Both the position numbers and the translations under genes were made by a program. Positions 30,855 through 40,222 of a stretch of 64,000 nucleotides of DNA are shown one piece after another; positions within the stretch are counted from its first letter, which is position 1; each line of letters starts with the position of its first letter. The notes below the pieces were generated by a model. It had not been told where the DNA came from, did no database searches, and saw only the letters and a program-made list of their open reading frames with translations. Source of the DNA: Mycobacterium sp. IS-1590 (GTDB taxonomy: Bacteria > Actinomycetota > Actinomycetes > Mycobacteriales > Mycobacteriaceae); assembly GCF_001500025.1 (NCBI RefSeq), contig NZ_LQIW01000050.1:124001-188000 (forward strand). Direction: 5' to 3'.

Positions 30855-32424
30855 CGACGAGCTCCCTCATGTAGATCACGCGGTCACCGATGGCGCGCAC
30901 CGAATCTCGGTGACCGACGACCAGCACCGTGGTGCCGGCGCGGGCCCGCGCGACGATCGTGTCGAGCACACGGGTCTCCATCGCCGCATCGAGGTGAGAC
31001 GTCGGCTCGTCGAGCAGGAGTACCGGCGCGGTCGAGCCCAGCGCCCGGGCCAGCCCGAGCCGCTGGCGCTGACCGAGTGACAGGCCCGAACCGTCGCGGC
31101 CGAGCACGGTGTCCAGGCCCTGGGGAAGCGTCGCGAGGACCTCGTCGAAACCCGCTGAGCGGCAGGCCTCGTCGAGATCGGCGATCGGCCCGAACAACTC
31201 GAGGTTGTGGCGGACGCTGCCCGGCACCAGCATCGGACGATGCGGTAGCCAGGAGACCTGGGCCCACCATGCCCGCAGGTCGAGGTCGTCGACATCGATG
31301 CCGTCGATCGAAACCTGACCGGGATGCAGGCCGAGGATCGTGTGCAGCAGCGTCGACTTGCCGACACCGTTGGGACCGGTCAGCACCGTCACCCGCCCCG
31401 GCTCCACATCCTCGTCGAGGGTCCCGAGGTGGATGGTGGCCCCGGCCGCCCGGACCGTGCGGGTCGCCGCCGGTCTACGCGGCAGCTTGTGCAGGAGCCG
31501 GAGTGCGGCCTCGGCCGCGGTCTTGCCGTCCTGGGCGGCGTGGAACTCGACCCCGACGCGGCGAAGCGGCCAGAACACCTCCGGCGCCAGCAGCAGCGCG
31601 GTGAGGCCTGCGGTGAGGGTCATCTCGCCGAATACCAGCCGCAGCCCGATGCCAACGGCGACGAGCGCGACGCCCAACGTGGCCAGCAGTTCGAGGACCA
31701 ACGCCGACAGAAAAGCCATCCGCAGGGTAGCCATTGTCGAACGACGGTGCGCCGCAGCCAGTTCGGTGATGCGGCCGGCGGATCCTTCGAGGCGACCCAG
31801 TCCCCGCAGCGTCGGTATGCCCGCGATCAGGTCGAGCATCCGCGACTGCAGTGTGCTCATCGCCGCCAGGGCGGTCTCCGAACGGTCCCTGGTCAGCAGA
31901 CCGATCAACACCATGAATATCGGGATGAGCGGCAGCGCGATCAGAACGATGAGCGCCGAGGGCCAGTCGACCGCGGCGATCACCAGCACCGCGGCTGGTG
32001 TGAGGATGCCCGCGAGGAACATCGCGGGCAGATACGCCGTGAGAAACGGTCGCAGACCGTCGAGGCCGCGGGTGATCAGCGCGGCCGTGGTATCGCGTTC
32101 GGCCGCGAGAAGTCGCGGTGGCAGTGCGGTGACAGCGCGGAGAACCTGACCGGACAGGTCGGCGATCACCTGTGTCGCGCCCGTCGAGGCCAGCCTGCTC
32201 TGAAGCCAGTGCGCGACAGAGCGAATCGCCCACAGCCCAACCAGGATTGCGAGCGGGCCCGCCCAGTGGCGGAGGTGATGCGAGGTGGGGTCGGTGATCA
32301 CCCCTGCCACGACATCGGCGAGCACGACCGCCGCACCGATCGTCGCGCCGGCGATGAGCACCCCGCACACCACCGATGCGACCAGATAGCGCCGCATCGC
32401 GGGGGAGGACCGCCACAGGTTCAT
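30847..32424 (-). CDS. cydD: Cytochrome bd assembly ABC exporter, CydD subunit
   Basis: The 525-residue partner of CydC has six membrane segments between about residues 10 and 290, and an ABC domain from about 330. That domain shows Walker A GPNGVGKSTLL, Q-loop QVSWLPHRP, signature LSLGQRQRLGLARAL, Walker B VLLLDEPTSHLD and the switch His in VVGHRDSVRA. The ATG at 32424 overlaps the cydB stop by four bases; a longer open frame upstream is a shadow of cydB. Gene order cydA-cydB-cydD-cydC is the usual mycobacterial one, and the cotranscribed set supplies both the oxidase and its assembly factor. Confidence 0.95.
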   Translation of the reverse strand: MNLWRSSPAMRRYLVASVVCGVLIAGATIGAAVVLADVVAGVITDPTSHHLRHWAGPLAILVGLWAIRSVAHWLQSRLASTGATQVIADLSGQVLRAVTALPPRLLAAERDTTAALITRGLDGLRPFLTAYLPAMFLAGILTPAAVLVIAAVDWPSALIVLIALPLIPIFMVLIGLLTRDRSETALAAMSTLQSRMLDLIAGIPTLRGLGRLEGSAGRITELAAAHRRSTMATLRMAFLSALVLELLATLGVALVAVGIGLRLVFGEMTLTAGLTALLLAPEVFWPLRRVGVEFHAAQDGKTAAEAALRLLHKLPRRPAATRTVRAAGATIHLGTLDEDVEPGRVTVLTGPNGVGKSTLLHTILGLHPGQVSIDGIDVDDLDLRAWWAQVSWLPHRPMLVPGSVRHNLELFGPIADLDEACRSAGFDEVLATLPQGLDTVLGRDGSGLSLGQRQRLGLARALGSTAPVLLLDEPTSHLDAAMETRVLDTIVARARAGTTVLVVGHRDSVRAIGDRVIYMRELVDA

Positions 32425-33461
32425 CTCCGCCGCCGCGTCAATCCCGCCGGTTCGGGGATCCGGTCGACCGAGATACGTTGCCGAAAGACCCAATACGTCC
32501 AACCTTGATAGAGCAGCACCAGTGGTGCGAAGATCAGCGCCGCCCAGCTCATGATGGTCAACGTGTACGGGCTCGAGGCGGCGTTGTCGATTGTCAGGCT
32601 GTAGGCAGGATCTATCGTGGATGGCATTAGATTCGGGTAGAGCACGCCGAAGAGCAGAACCACGACCGCCGCGACGGTCAAGGTCGTGTACGCGAACGCC
32701 CAGCCTTCTCGGACACCGTGCCAGACCCGCAGGACCGCTGCCAGCTGCGCCAGAGCCGCGGCAAGAAGCACCAGCCAGGTCCAGTCCTTGCCGTACGCCA
32801 GTTGCGTCCACAGCCCGAACGACGCCAGTGCCGCGGTCACGGGCAGTGCCAGCCTGCCGGAAAATCGCAGGGCATCTTCACGCACGGTGCCATCGGTTTT
32901 CAGCGCCACGAACACCGCGCCGTGGAACAGGAACAATCCGGCGGTGGTCAGGCCGCCGAGCAGCGTGTAACCGTTGACCAGATCACCGAACGCGATGCGC
33001 AGCTGCTTGTCGGCGTCGACGGGAAGCCCGCGTACCAGCGCGGCGAACGCCACACCCCACAGCACGGCGGGCACCCACGATCCGACGGCGATCCCGATGT
33101 CGGCCCACCGCCGCCAACCGGGATCGTCGATCTTGCCGCGCCATTCGATCGCCACGACGCGCAGGATCATTGACAGCAGGATTGCCAGTAGCGGCAGGTA
33201 CAGACCCGAGAACATCGTCGCGTACCAGTCGGGGAAGGCGGCGAACATGGCCCCGCCCGCGGTGATCAGCCAGACTTCGTTGCCGTCCCAGACGGGCCCG
33301 ATGGTGTTCAGCACCGCACGGCGGCGTCGTTCGGGGTCACCGCCGCCGGTGCGGCCGATCATCCCCATCAGCATGCCGACGCCGAAATCGAAGCCCTCCA
33401 ACACGAAGAAGCCGAGGAACAGACCGGCCATCACCACGAACCACAGTTCCTGCAGTGCCAT
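32421..33461 (-). CDS. cydB: Cytochrome bd ubiquinol/menaquinol oxidase subunit II
   Basis: CydB is the second core subunit of cytochrome bd oxidase and packs against CydA. The 346-residue product starts MALQELWFVVMAGLF and has about eight or nine membrane segments. Family sequences include FFVLEGFDFGVGMLM, PVWDGNEVWLITAGGAMFAAFP and GRLALPV. The ATG at 33461 is preceded by AGAGGAG at a good distance; the open frame further upstream is a shadow of cydA. It lies 29 bases after the cydA stop and overlaps cydD by four bases. Confidence 0.96.
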   Translation of the reverse strand: MALQELWFVVMAGLFLGFFVLEGFDFGVGMLMGMIGRTGGGDPERRRRAVLNTIGPVWDGNEVWLITAGGAMFAAFPDWYATMFSGLYLPLLAILLSMILRVVAIEWRGKIDDPGWRRWADIGIAVGSWVPAVLWGVAFAALVRGLPVDADKQLRIAFGDLVNGYTLLGGLTTAGLFLFHGAVFVALKTDGTVREDALRFSGRLALPVTAALASFGLWTQLAYGKDWTWLVLLAAALAQLAAVLRVWHGVREGWAFAYTTLTVAAVVVLLFGVLYPNLMPSTIDPAYSLTIDNAASSPYTLTIMSWAALIFAPLVLLYQGWTYWVFRQRISVDRIPEPAGLTRRRR

Positions 33462-33490
33462 TGCCACCACTCCTCTAGTACGCGAACGAC

Positions 33491-34945
33491 TCAGTAAGCG
33501 AACGACAAGGGCGCCACCTCGTCGCTGCCGGGCGGTAGCGGCGCGGCGGGCTCGGAGTCGTGTGCCTGCGGCCCTTCGATCGTGTAGCGGCGGATGAGCC
33601 AGAACCAGATGACCGCGAGCGCCGCGTATACCAGCGTGAAGGCGACGAGGGAGGCGACGACCATGCCGACCGGATGGCCTGAGACCCCGTCGGCGACGGT
33701 CAGCCGAATCATCGGATCCCCGGTGGGGTTGGGCACCACCACCCAAGGTTGACGACCCATCTCGGTGAAGATCCATCCGGCGCTGTTGGCCAAGAAGGGG
33801 GCGGGTAGCGCAACCAGCGCGAAGCGCGAGAGCCGGCGTGACTGCGGAATCCGGCGACGACGTGTCAGCCACAGCACTACCACCGCGAAAAGCACTGGGA
33901 CGGCGAGCAATCCAATCATGGCGCGGAACGACCAGTACGTGACGAACAGGTTGGGCCGGTAGTCGCCCGGTCCGAACTTCTCGATGTACTGGTCCTGAAG
34001 GTCCTTGACACCCTCGAGGCGGATGCCCTCGAATTCGCCCTCGGCCAGGAACGGCAGAACGTAGGGGACCTCGATGAGATGCGTGACGCTATCGCAGTTG
34101 TTGTGGGTGCCGACGGTCAGAATGGAGAAGTCTGGGTCGGTTGCGGTGTGGCACAGTGATTCCGCCGACGCCATCTTCATCGGCTGCTGCTCGAACATCA
34201 GCTTGCCCTGCACATCTCCGGTGACGACGAGACCGAGCGTCGAGGCGAGGACGACCAGGCATCCCATGATCGCCGCCGGCCGGAACATCGTCTGCGCCTC
34301 GGAACGCTTGTCGTCCCGCGCGCGGATCATCCACCACACGCACACGCCCGCGACGAACATGCCGGCGGTGAGGAACGCACCGAACACCGCATGCGCGAAG
34401 GCGGCGATCGCGGTGTTGTTGGTGAACAGCTCGACGATGCTGGTCAACTCCGCGCGCCCGGTCTCCGGGTTGAGCCGGGCGCCGACGGGGTGCTGCATCC
34501 ATGAGTTGGCCGCGATGATGAAGAACGCCGACAGGTTCACCGCGACGGCCACCACCCATATGCAGGCGAGGTGTACCAGGCGCGGCAGCCGGGTCCACCC
34601 GAAGATCCACAGGCCGAGGAACGTCGACTCGAAGAAGAAGGCGGCCAGTCCTTCCATCGCCAGCGGTGCGCCGAAAACGTCACCTACGAACCGTGAGTAC
34701 TCGCTCCAGTTCATGCCGAACTGAAATTCCTGGACGATGCCGGTGGCCACGCCCAGGGCGAAGTTGATCAGGAACAGTTTGCCGAAGAAGCGGGTGAGGC
34801 GGTACCAGGACGAATTCCCGGTGAGCAGCCACGCGGTCTGCATGGCGGCGATCAACGGCGCCAGGCCGATGGTCAGCGGGACGAAAATGAAGTGGTAGAC
34901 GGTCGTGATGCCGAACTGCCACCGCGACACATCGAGTGCGTCCAT
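33491..34945 (-). CDS. cydA: Cytochrome bd ubiquinol/menaquinol oxidase subunit I
   Basis: CydA carries the three haems of cytochrome bd, which reduces oxygen to water from menaquinol with high affinity. The 484-residue product shows the N-terminal haem ligand His18 in TTVYHFIFVPL, the FQFGMNWSEYSRFVGDVFGAPLA region, a second ligand His in FAHAVFGAFLTAGM, and the GRQPW motif in TEMGRQPWVV. The quinol-binding Q-loop is of the short type. It heads the cyd operon, with GAGGGTGAG before the ATG and a candidate promoter at 34973-35001. Confidence 0.97.
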   Translation of the reverse strand: MDALDVSRWQFGITTVYHFIFVPLTIGLAPLIAAMQTAWLLTGNSSWYRLTRFFGKLFLINFALGVATGIVQEFQFGMNWSEYSRFVGDVFGAPLAMEGLAAFFFESTFLGLWIFGWTRLPRLVHLACIWVVAVAVNLSAFFIIAANSWMQHPVGARLNPETGRAELTSIVELFTNNTAIAAFAHAVFGAFLTAGMFVAGVCVWWMIRARDDKRSEAQTMFRPAAIMGCLVVLASTLGLVVTGDVQGKLMFEQQPMKMASAESLCHTATDPDFSILTVGTHNNCDSVTHLIEVPYVLPFLAEGEFEGIRLEGVKDLQDQYIEKFGPGDYRPNLFVTYWSFRAMIGLLAVPVLFAVVVLWLTRRRRIPQSRRLSRFALVALPAPFLANSAGWIFTEMGRQPWVVVPNPTGDPMIRLTVADGVSGHPVGMVVASLVAFTLVYAALAVIWFWLIRRYTIEGPQAHDSEPAAPLPPGSDEVAPLSFAY

Positions 34946-34972
34946 CTCACCCTCTTCCGTGGCTGTGGCCCC

Positions 34973-35001
34973 AGCCTACGACAGGGTGTAGTAGACGTCA
35001 G
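34973..35001 (-). promoter_or_regulatory. Candidate promoter of the cyd operon
   Basis: On the minus strand, CTGACG (34996-35001) is followed after exactly 17 bases by TAGGCT (34973-34978). This is a plausible SigA -35/-10 pair 27 bases before the cydA ATG. Transcription would start near 34966. Confidence 0.45.
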
Positions 35002-35007
35002 TGTGTG

Positions 35008-35610
35008 TTAGCTCACCGACTCCTCGGCCGCAGGTGAGGGGGTTGACCCCGCGTCGGTGAGCTCCCTCGAGGCTTTACGGATCCCGAACGCGGACACGAT
35101 CTCGAAGATGCCGATCACGACCAGCGAGAAGCCGGCCACGACCGTCAGGATCGCGAGCGACTCGAACGGCAGGGCGAGCATCACCACACCGGCGATGAGG
35201 CTGATCACGCCGACGAAAATCTCCCATGCACGCCCCGGCAGTGTCGGGTCGCTGATCGCCGAGACCGCCGTCGCCACGCCGCGGAAGATGAAGCCGATGC
35301 CGATCCAGATCGCCAGCAGCAGGATCGACTCCTGCAGGCTACGGAAGCACAACACGGCAAGGACCAGCGCCGCGGCGCCGGAGATGAACAGCAGCACCCG
35401 GCCGCCGGCGGAGACGTGCAGGCTGAACGCGAAGATCACCTGGGCGATACCGGCGATCAAGAGGTAGGCCCCGAAGAAGATCGCGGCGACCACGATCGTC
35501 TTGCCCGGCCACAGCCAGATGAGCGCGCCCAGGACTACTGCGAGAAGTCCGGAGACCAAGGTTGTTTTCCACAGATGCCGCAACAGGTTGGGCGGCGCGG
35601 TGCTAGTCAT
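35008..35610 (-). CDS. HdeD-family (DUF308) membrane protein
   Basis: The 200-residue product has six hydrophobic segments arranged as three pairs, the layout of HdeD/DUF308 proteins. Examples are LVSGLLAVVLGALIWLWPG near residue 20 and FVGVISLIAGVVMLALP near 130. HdeD is linked to acid resistance in E. coli; in actinobacteria the role is not established. A short polar tail ends the protein. It is transcribed in the same direction as cydA, 62 bases upstream of it, but the cyd promoter candidate lies between them. M. tuberculosis has a membrane protein gene at this position (Rv1624c). Confidence 0.85.
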   Translation of the reverse strand: MTSTAPPNLLRHLWKTTLVSGLLAVVLGALIWLWPGKTIVVAAIFFGAYLLIAGIAQVIFAFSLHVSAGGRVLLFISGAAALVLAVLCFRSLQESILLLAIWIGIGFIFRGVATAVSAISDPTLPGRAWEIFVGVISLIAGVVMLALPFESLAILTVVAGFSLVVIGIFEIVSAFGIRKASRELTDAGSTPSPAAEESVS

Positions 35611-35791
35611 GGGCGCAGTGTGACATAGCGAAACGGAAATGATCGTCGCAATTCGGTATCGATTCGACCGTCAATGGTGCGGCCCCGCGCATGCGCGCCG
35701 TTTGGTTCCCCTGCCGCAGCCTGGCGTCTCTACTACTGTTCCGGTACCGGTGCTATGCATCGATCCCACGACGCAGAAAGTAGGGGCATCC

Positions 35792-36718
35792 GTGTTAGGT
35801 GAGTGTCACAACCGTCGAGGTAGATTCTGGCGTTTCGCAGTCGTATTCGCCGCGGCCGGCGCCCTGGCGATGTCCGGATGCGCCAGCGGCGAAGGAGGCG
35901 GTGGCGGTGGCGATGCCACCAGTGCGTCGCCCACGGCGCCGGCGGCCAAGGTCGACGAGATTGCCAATACCGTTCCAGAGGACATCAAATCGTCCGGCGA
36001 GCTGGTCGTCGGTGTCAACATTCCGTACGCGCCCAACGAATTCAAGGATCCCAGCGGCAAGATCGTCGGCTTCGACGTCGACCTGATGAATGCGATCGCG
36101 GCCACGCTCGGATTGACGCCCGAATACCGCGAGTCGGACTTCGCGAAGATCATCCCGTCGATCCAGGGTGGCACCTACGACGTCGGCATGTCGTCGTTCA
36201 CCGACACCAAAGAACGGGAGAAAACCGTCGATTTCGTCACCTACTTCAACGCGGGCACGCTGTGGGCGCAGCGGCCGGGATCGGCGATCGACCCGAACAA
36301 CGCATGCGGCAAGAAGGTGGCGGTGCAGGCGACCACCACCCAAGAGGCCCAGGAACTTCCGGCGAAGAGCAAGGCGTGCACCGATACCGGCAAGCCGCCG
36401 ATAGAGATCGTCCCGTTCGACGGCCAGGACGCCGCGACCAACGCGGTGGTGCTGGGCCAGGTCGACGCGATGTCGGCGGACTCCCCGGTGACCTCATATG
36501 CGATCAAGCAGAGCAACGGCAAACTCGAGTCCGCCGGTGAGATCTTCGATTCGGCGCCGTACGGCTGGCCCGTGCAGAAGGGTTCGGCCCTGGCGCAGTC
36601 CCTGCAGAAGGCCCTCGAGCACCTGATCGAAGCCGGCACCTATCGCGAGATCGCCGCCAACTGGGGCGTCGAGAACGGGATGATCGACAAGCCGGTCATC
36701 AACGGCGCGGTCTCGTAA
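35792..36718 (+). CDS. Polar amino-acid ABC transporter, substrate-binding lipoprotein
   Basis: The 308-residue product has a lipoprotein signal with lipobox ALAMSGC, Cys30 being the lipidated residue, then a Gly/Ser/Thr-rich linker. The type 3 solute-binding domain shows GELVVGVNIPYAPNEF, GFDVDLMNAIAATLG, IIPSIQGGTYDVGMSSFTDT and REKTVDFVTY. The family binds polar or charged amino acids outside the membrane; the exact ligand cannot be read from the sequence. I chose the GTG at 35792 because TAGGGG precedes it and it places the signal peptide correctly. Permease and ATPase genes follow. The upstream 180 bases hold no other gene. Confidence 0.93.
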   Translation: MLGECHNRRGRFWRFAVVFAAAGALAMSGCASGEGGGGGGDATSASPTAPAAKVDEIANTVPEDIKSSGELVVGVNIPYAPNEFKDPSGKIVGFDVDLMNAIAATLGLTPEYRESDFAKIIPSIQGGTYDVGMSSFTDTKEREKTVDFVTYFNAGTLWAQRPGSAIDPNNACGKKVAVQATTTQEAQELPAKSKACTDTGKPPIEIVPFDGQDAATNAVVLGQVDAMSADSPVTSYAIKQSNGKLESAGEIFDSAPYGWPVQKGSALAQSLQKALEHLIEAGTYREIAANWGVENGMIDKPVINGAVS

Positions 36719-36729
36719 AGGACGCTTTC

Positions 36730-37662
36730 ATGAGCGATGTCGACACGTCGTCACCCGTTGCCCCCGCCGCCATCGATGCGGTGCCGCTGCGCCATCCGTG
36801 GCGGTGGGTGGCGGCGGTCGTCATCGCCATACTCGTCGCACTGTTCCTCTACGGCGCGGCGACCAACGACTCCTATCGCTGGTCCACTTACTGGGAGTAC
36901 CTGTTCAACGAACGGGTTTTGACGGTCGGGGTGCTCAACACGTTGCAACTGACCATCTACTCGATGGTGCTCGCGATCCTGCTGGGTGTGTTGCTCGCGG
37001 TGATGCGACTGTCTCCGAACCCGGTGCTGAAAGCCGTTGCGTGGGTGTATCTGTGGATCTTCCGCGGCACCCCGGTGTACGTGCAGCTGGTGTTCTGGGG
37101 ACTGTTGCCGACGATCTACCAGAACCTCCAGCTCGGGGTGCCGTTCGGGCCCTCGCTGCTTCAGGTCGACCTGCAGTCGCTGTCGATTCCCTTCCTGCTG
37201 GCCATCCTCGGACTGGCGCTGAACGAGGCCGCGTACATGGCCGAGATCATCCGCGCGGGAATCAGTTCCGTGCCCGAGGGCCAGGCCGAGGCCTCCACAG
37301 CGCTGGGCATGTCCTGGGGGATGACCATGCGGCGCACCGTGCTTCCGCAGGCGATGCGGGTGATCATCCCACCGACCGGCAACGAGGTGATCAGCATGCT
37401 GAAGACCACGTCGCTGGTGACCGCGGTACCGTTCACGCTGGACCTGTACGGCATCACATCGCGTGAGATCGCCGCGCGCATCTTCGAACCCGTTCCGCTG
37501 CTGCTGGTGGCCGCGACGTGGTACTTGGCGATCACCAGCGTGCTCATGGTCGGCCAGTACTACTTGGAGCGTTACTACTCGCGTGGCGCGTCACGCAAGC
37601 TGACCACCAAACAGCTCGAGGCGCTGGCCAAGGCGCAGACGCTGGGGGAGGCGCACCCGTGA
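36730..37662 (+). CDS. Polar amino-acid ABC transporter, permease
   Basis: The 310-residue product has a cytoplasmic N-terminus, a first membrane segment at about 29-46, and five further segments in a HisM/GlnP-type domain. The start of that domain is [20 protein letters not shown], and the ATPase-contacting EAA loop is [32 protein letters not shown] and the [17 protein letters not shown] region are typical. It would form the membrane channel, probably as a homodimer because only one permease gene is present. It lies 11 bases after the binding-protein gene and overlaps the ATPase gene by four bases. Confidence 0.94.
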   Translation: MSDVDTSSPVAPAAIDAVPLRHPWRWVAAVVIAILVALFLYGAATNDSYRWSTYWEYLFNERVLTVGVLNTLQLTIYSMVLAILLGVLLAVMRLSPNPVLKAVAWVYLWIFRGTPVYVQLVFWGLLPTIYQNLQLGVPFGPSLLQVDLQSLSIPFLLAILGLALNEAAYMAEIIRAGISSVPEGQAEASTALGMSWGMTMRRTVLPQAMRVIIPPTGNEVISMLKTTSLVTAVPFTLDLYGITSREIAARIFEPVPLLLVAATWYLAITSVLMVGQYYLERYYSRGASRKLTTKQLEALAKAQTLGEAHP

Positions 37663-38420
37663 CACCGATGGTCAAAGCCGAGGCCGTGTGCAAGAACTTC
37701 GGTGCGCTGCAGGTTCTGAAGGGCGTCACGCTCGAGATCGGACGCGGCGAGGTGTTGTGCATGGTCGGGCCGTCCGGCTCGGGCAAATCCACGTTTCTGC
37801 GGTGCATCAACCACCTCGAACAGGTCAACGCCGGGCGTCTGTACGTCGACGGTGAGCTGATCGGATACCGGCAGCGGGGCAACAAGATCCACGAGATGTC
37901 CCCGCGCGAAGCGGCCCGGCAGCGCCGCGACATCGGTATGGTCTTCCAGCACTTCAACCTGTTTCCCCACCGCACGGTGCTGGAGAACGTCATCGAGGCT
38001 CCCATTCACGTCAAGCGCGTCAAGAAAGACGAGGCGGTGGCGCGCGCACGAGACCTGCTCGACCAGGTCGGTCTGACCGCCAAGGCCGACGCCTATCCCG
38101 CCCAGCTGTCCGGTGGCCAGCAGCAGCGCGTCGCGATCGCCCGCGCTCTGGCGATGAGCCCCAAGCTGATGCTGTTCGACGAACCCACTTCGGCGCTGGA
38201 CCCCGAACTTGTCGGCGAGGTGCTCGAAGTGATGAAAAAGCTTGCCGCCGAGGGTATGACGATGGTGGTGGTGACACACGAGATGGGGTTCGCCCGCGAG
38301 GTGGCCAATCAACTGGTGTTCATGGACGGCGGTGTGGTCGTGGAGAGCGGACCGCCGCGCGAAGTGCTGTCCAACCCCAAGCTAGAACGCACAAAGGCGT
38401 TTCTGTCCAAGGTGCTGTAG
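37659..38420 (+). CDS. Polar amino-acid ABC transporter, ATPase
   Basis: The 253-residue ATPase has Walker [12 protein letters not shown] near residue 35, a Q-loop [14 protein letters not shown], signature [15 protein letters not shown], Walker [20 protein letters not shown] and switch His in [13 protein letters not shown]. It is of the GlnQ/HisP class and energises the import of the amino acid bound by the upstream lipoprotein. The GTG at 37659 overlaps the permease stop by four bases. The histidine kinase gene follows after only four bases, suggesting one transcript for transporter and sensor. Confidence 0.95.
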   Translation: MTPMVKAEAVCKNFGALQVLKGVTLEIGRGEVLCMVGPSGSGKSTFLRCINHLEQVNAGRLYVDGELIGYRQRGNKIHEMSPREAARQRRDIGMVFQHFNLFPHRTVLENVIEAPIHVKRVKKDEAVARARDLLDQVGLTAKADAYPAQLSGGQQQRVAIARALAMSPKLMLFDEPTSALDPELVGEVLEVMKKLAAEGMTMVVVTHEMGFAREVANQLVFMDGGVVVESGPPREVLSNPKLERTKAFLSKVL

Positions 38421-38424
38421 ACAG

Positions 38425-39552
38425 ATGCCGGCCAACGCCCCGGATCCGGCCACGCCGCTGTGGCGGGCCGCCCAGGTGTTCCGACTGCTGAGTTGCCTGT
38501 ACGCGCTCGGATTCCAGGTGTCGGTGAACCCCGACCTGGACCGCCCGGCCGTGGCGTGGGCACTGTTCGCAGTGCTGCTGGGGTTCAGTGCGCTGTGCGC
38601 GGTCGCCTATCTGCAGGGGTTCGGCCGGCGCCCGGTGTTCGTGCTGGCCGAGCTCGCAGTGGTCGTGGCGTTGATCCTGTCGACCGAGGTGGTCGCCTCG
38701 TCGCAGTGGGCGTTCGACAACCAGTCGTGGCCGACGACCTTGTGGGCGACAAATGCGACCATCTCCGCGGCGATCGTCGCCGGCCCCATCGCGGGCATGT
38801 TCACCGGCGTGCTCGTGATGGTCGCCAGCACCGTCGTCAAGGGCTTCATCAACTACGACCTCGGCCGCAACGCGACGATCGTCATCGAACTCGCGGTTGG
38901 TCTCGCGGTGGGCATGGCCGCGCAGACCGCCCGACGGGCCCATTCCGAACTCGAGCAGGCGGCTCGGCTGGCGGCCGCCCACCAGGAGCGGGAGAGGTTG
39001 TCTCGCGAGGTGCACGACGGCGCCATCCAGGTGCTCGCCCTGGTCTCGCGTCGCGGCCGCGAAATCGGAGGAGCGACAGCTGAACTCGCCGAACTCGCCG
39101 GTGAGCAGGAACGGGCGCTGAGGCGGCTGGTCAGCTCCGGTGAGGCCGAACCACGCGTCGGGGCGATGACCGACCTCGGTGCGGTATTGCGACAGCGCGC
39201 CTCTGACCGTGTTTCGGTGAGCCTGCCCGCCGCACCCGTCCTTGTCGACGCGGTCGTGGCCACGGAGCTGTCCGCCGCGGTCGTCAACGCGCTCGACAAC
39301 GTGGTCGCCCACGCCGGACCGGACGCCCACACCTACGTGCTGCTGGAGGACCTCGGTGACACCATCACGGTGAGCATCCGAGACGACGGCATCGGGATCC
39401 CCGAGGGACGGCTCGAGGAGGCCGTGCGAGAGGGCCGCATCGGTGTCGCGAAATCGATTGTCGGACGGATGAACTGGCTCGGTGGCAGCGCCAAGCTGAC
39501 CACCGGTCCGGAGAGCGGGACGGAATGGGAACTGACGCTACCCCGACGGTGA
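38425..39552 (+). CDS. Membrane sensor histidine kinase (MacS/NarL-type)
   Basis: The 375-residue product has an N-terminal membrane domain of about five or six hydrophobic segments (residues 15-165). A dimerisation helix follows with EREHLS-like RERLSREVHDGAIQVL, phospho-acceptor His197. The HATPase domain shows N-box AAVVNALDNVVAHAG and G1-box IRDDGIGIP. HDxxxQ is typical of HisKA_3 kinases that pair with LuxR/NarL regulators, and such a regulator gene overlaps its end by 28 bases. The signal is unknown; the transporter genes just upstream make an amino-acid-related or envelope signal possible. Confidence 0.92.
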   Translation: MPANAPDPATPLWRAAQVFRLLSCLYALGFQVSVNPDLDRPAVAWALFAVLLGFSALCAVAYLQGFGRRPVFVLAELAVVVALILSTEVVASSQWAFDNQSWPTTLWATNATISAAIVAGPIAGMFTGVLVMVASTVVKGFINYDLGRNATIVIELAVGLAVGMAAQTARRAHSELEQAARLAAAHQERERLSREVHDGAIQVLALVSRRGREIGGATAELAELAGEQERALRRLVSSGEAEPRVGAMTDLGAVLRQRASDRVSVSLPAAPVLVDAVVATELSAAVVNALDNVVAHAGPDAHTYVLLEDLGDTITVSIRDDGIGIPEGRLEEAVREGRIGVAKSIVGRMNWLGGSAKLTTGPESGTEWELTLPRR

Positions 39553-40178
39553 TGGTCGTCGATGACCATCCCATCTGGCGCGATGCGGTGGCCCGCGACC
39601 TCGAAGAGGACGGTTTCACCGTGGTCGCCACCGCCGACGGCTGCGGTGCCGCGCGACGCCGCGCCGCAGCGGTGCAGCCCGATGTCGTGGTGATGGACAT
39701 GCGGCTCGCCGACGGTGACGGCGCGCAGGCGACCGCCGACGTGCTCGCCGTATCGCCGTCGTCGAAGATCCTCGTGCTGTCGGCTTCCGACGAACGCGAG
39801 GACGTGCTCGAGGCCGTGAAGGCCGGGGCGACCGGATACCTGGTGAAGAGCGCTTCGAAGCAGGAACTCGGTGATGCCGTGCGCGCCACCGCCGAGGGCA
39901 GGGCCGTGTTCACACCCGGACTGGCGGGCCTTGTGCTCGGCGAGTACCGGCGGATCGCGCAGAACAAGGGCGGCCCGCAGGCCCCGAGCCTGACCGAGCG
40001 GGAGACCGAGATCCTTCGGTACGTCGCCAAAGGGCTGACCGCCAAACAGATCGCGGCGCGGCTCTCGCTGAGTCACCGCACCATCGAGAACCACGTGCAG
40101 GCCACCTTCCGCAAGCTGCAGGTCGCCAACCGTGTCGAGTTGGCGCGATACGCGATCGAACACGGTTTAGACGAGTAG
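39525..40178 (+). CDS. NarL/LuxR-family response regulator
   Basis: The 217-residue product has a receiver domain with the acidic pair in VVDDHPIW (Asp13-14), phospho-acceptor Asp58 in DVVVMDMRL, and the switch residues in LVLSAS and YLVKSAS. A LuxR-type helix-turn-helix at about 150-212 follows (SLTERETEILRYVAKG, KQIAARLSLSHRTIENHV). It is the natural partner of the kinase whose gene it overlaps. I chose the ATG at 39525; a GTG at 39549 would remove eight residues. Its targets are unknown; the divergent or adjacent transporter and Dps genes are candidates. Confidence 0.93.
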   Translation: MGTDATPTVMVVDDHPIWRDAVARDLEEDGFTVVATADGCGAARRRAAAVQPDVVVMDMRLADGDGAQATADVLAVSPSSKILVLSASDEREDVLEAVKAGATGYLVKSASKQELGDAVRATAEGRAVFTPGLAGLVLGEYRRIAQNKGGPQAPSLTERETEILRYVAKGLTAKQIAARLSLSHRTIENHVQATFRKLQVANRVELARYAIEHGLDE

Positions 40179-40222
40179 TCCTACTCATCCCGCTGACGCC
40201 GTTGTGCTGTGACGATGTCAGC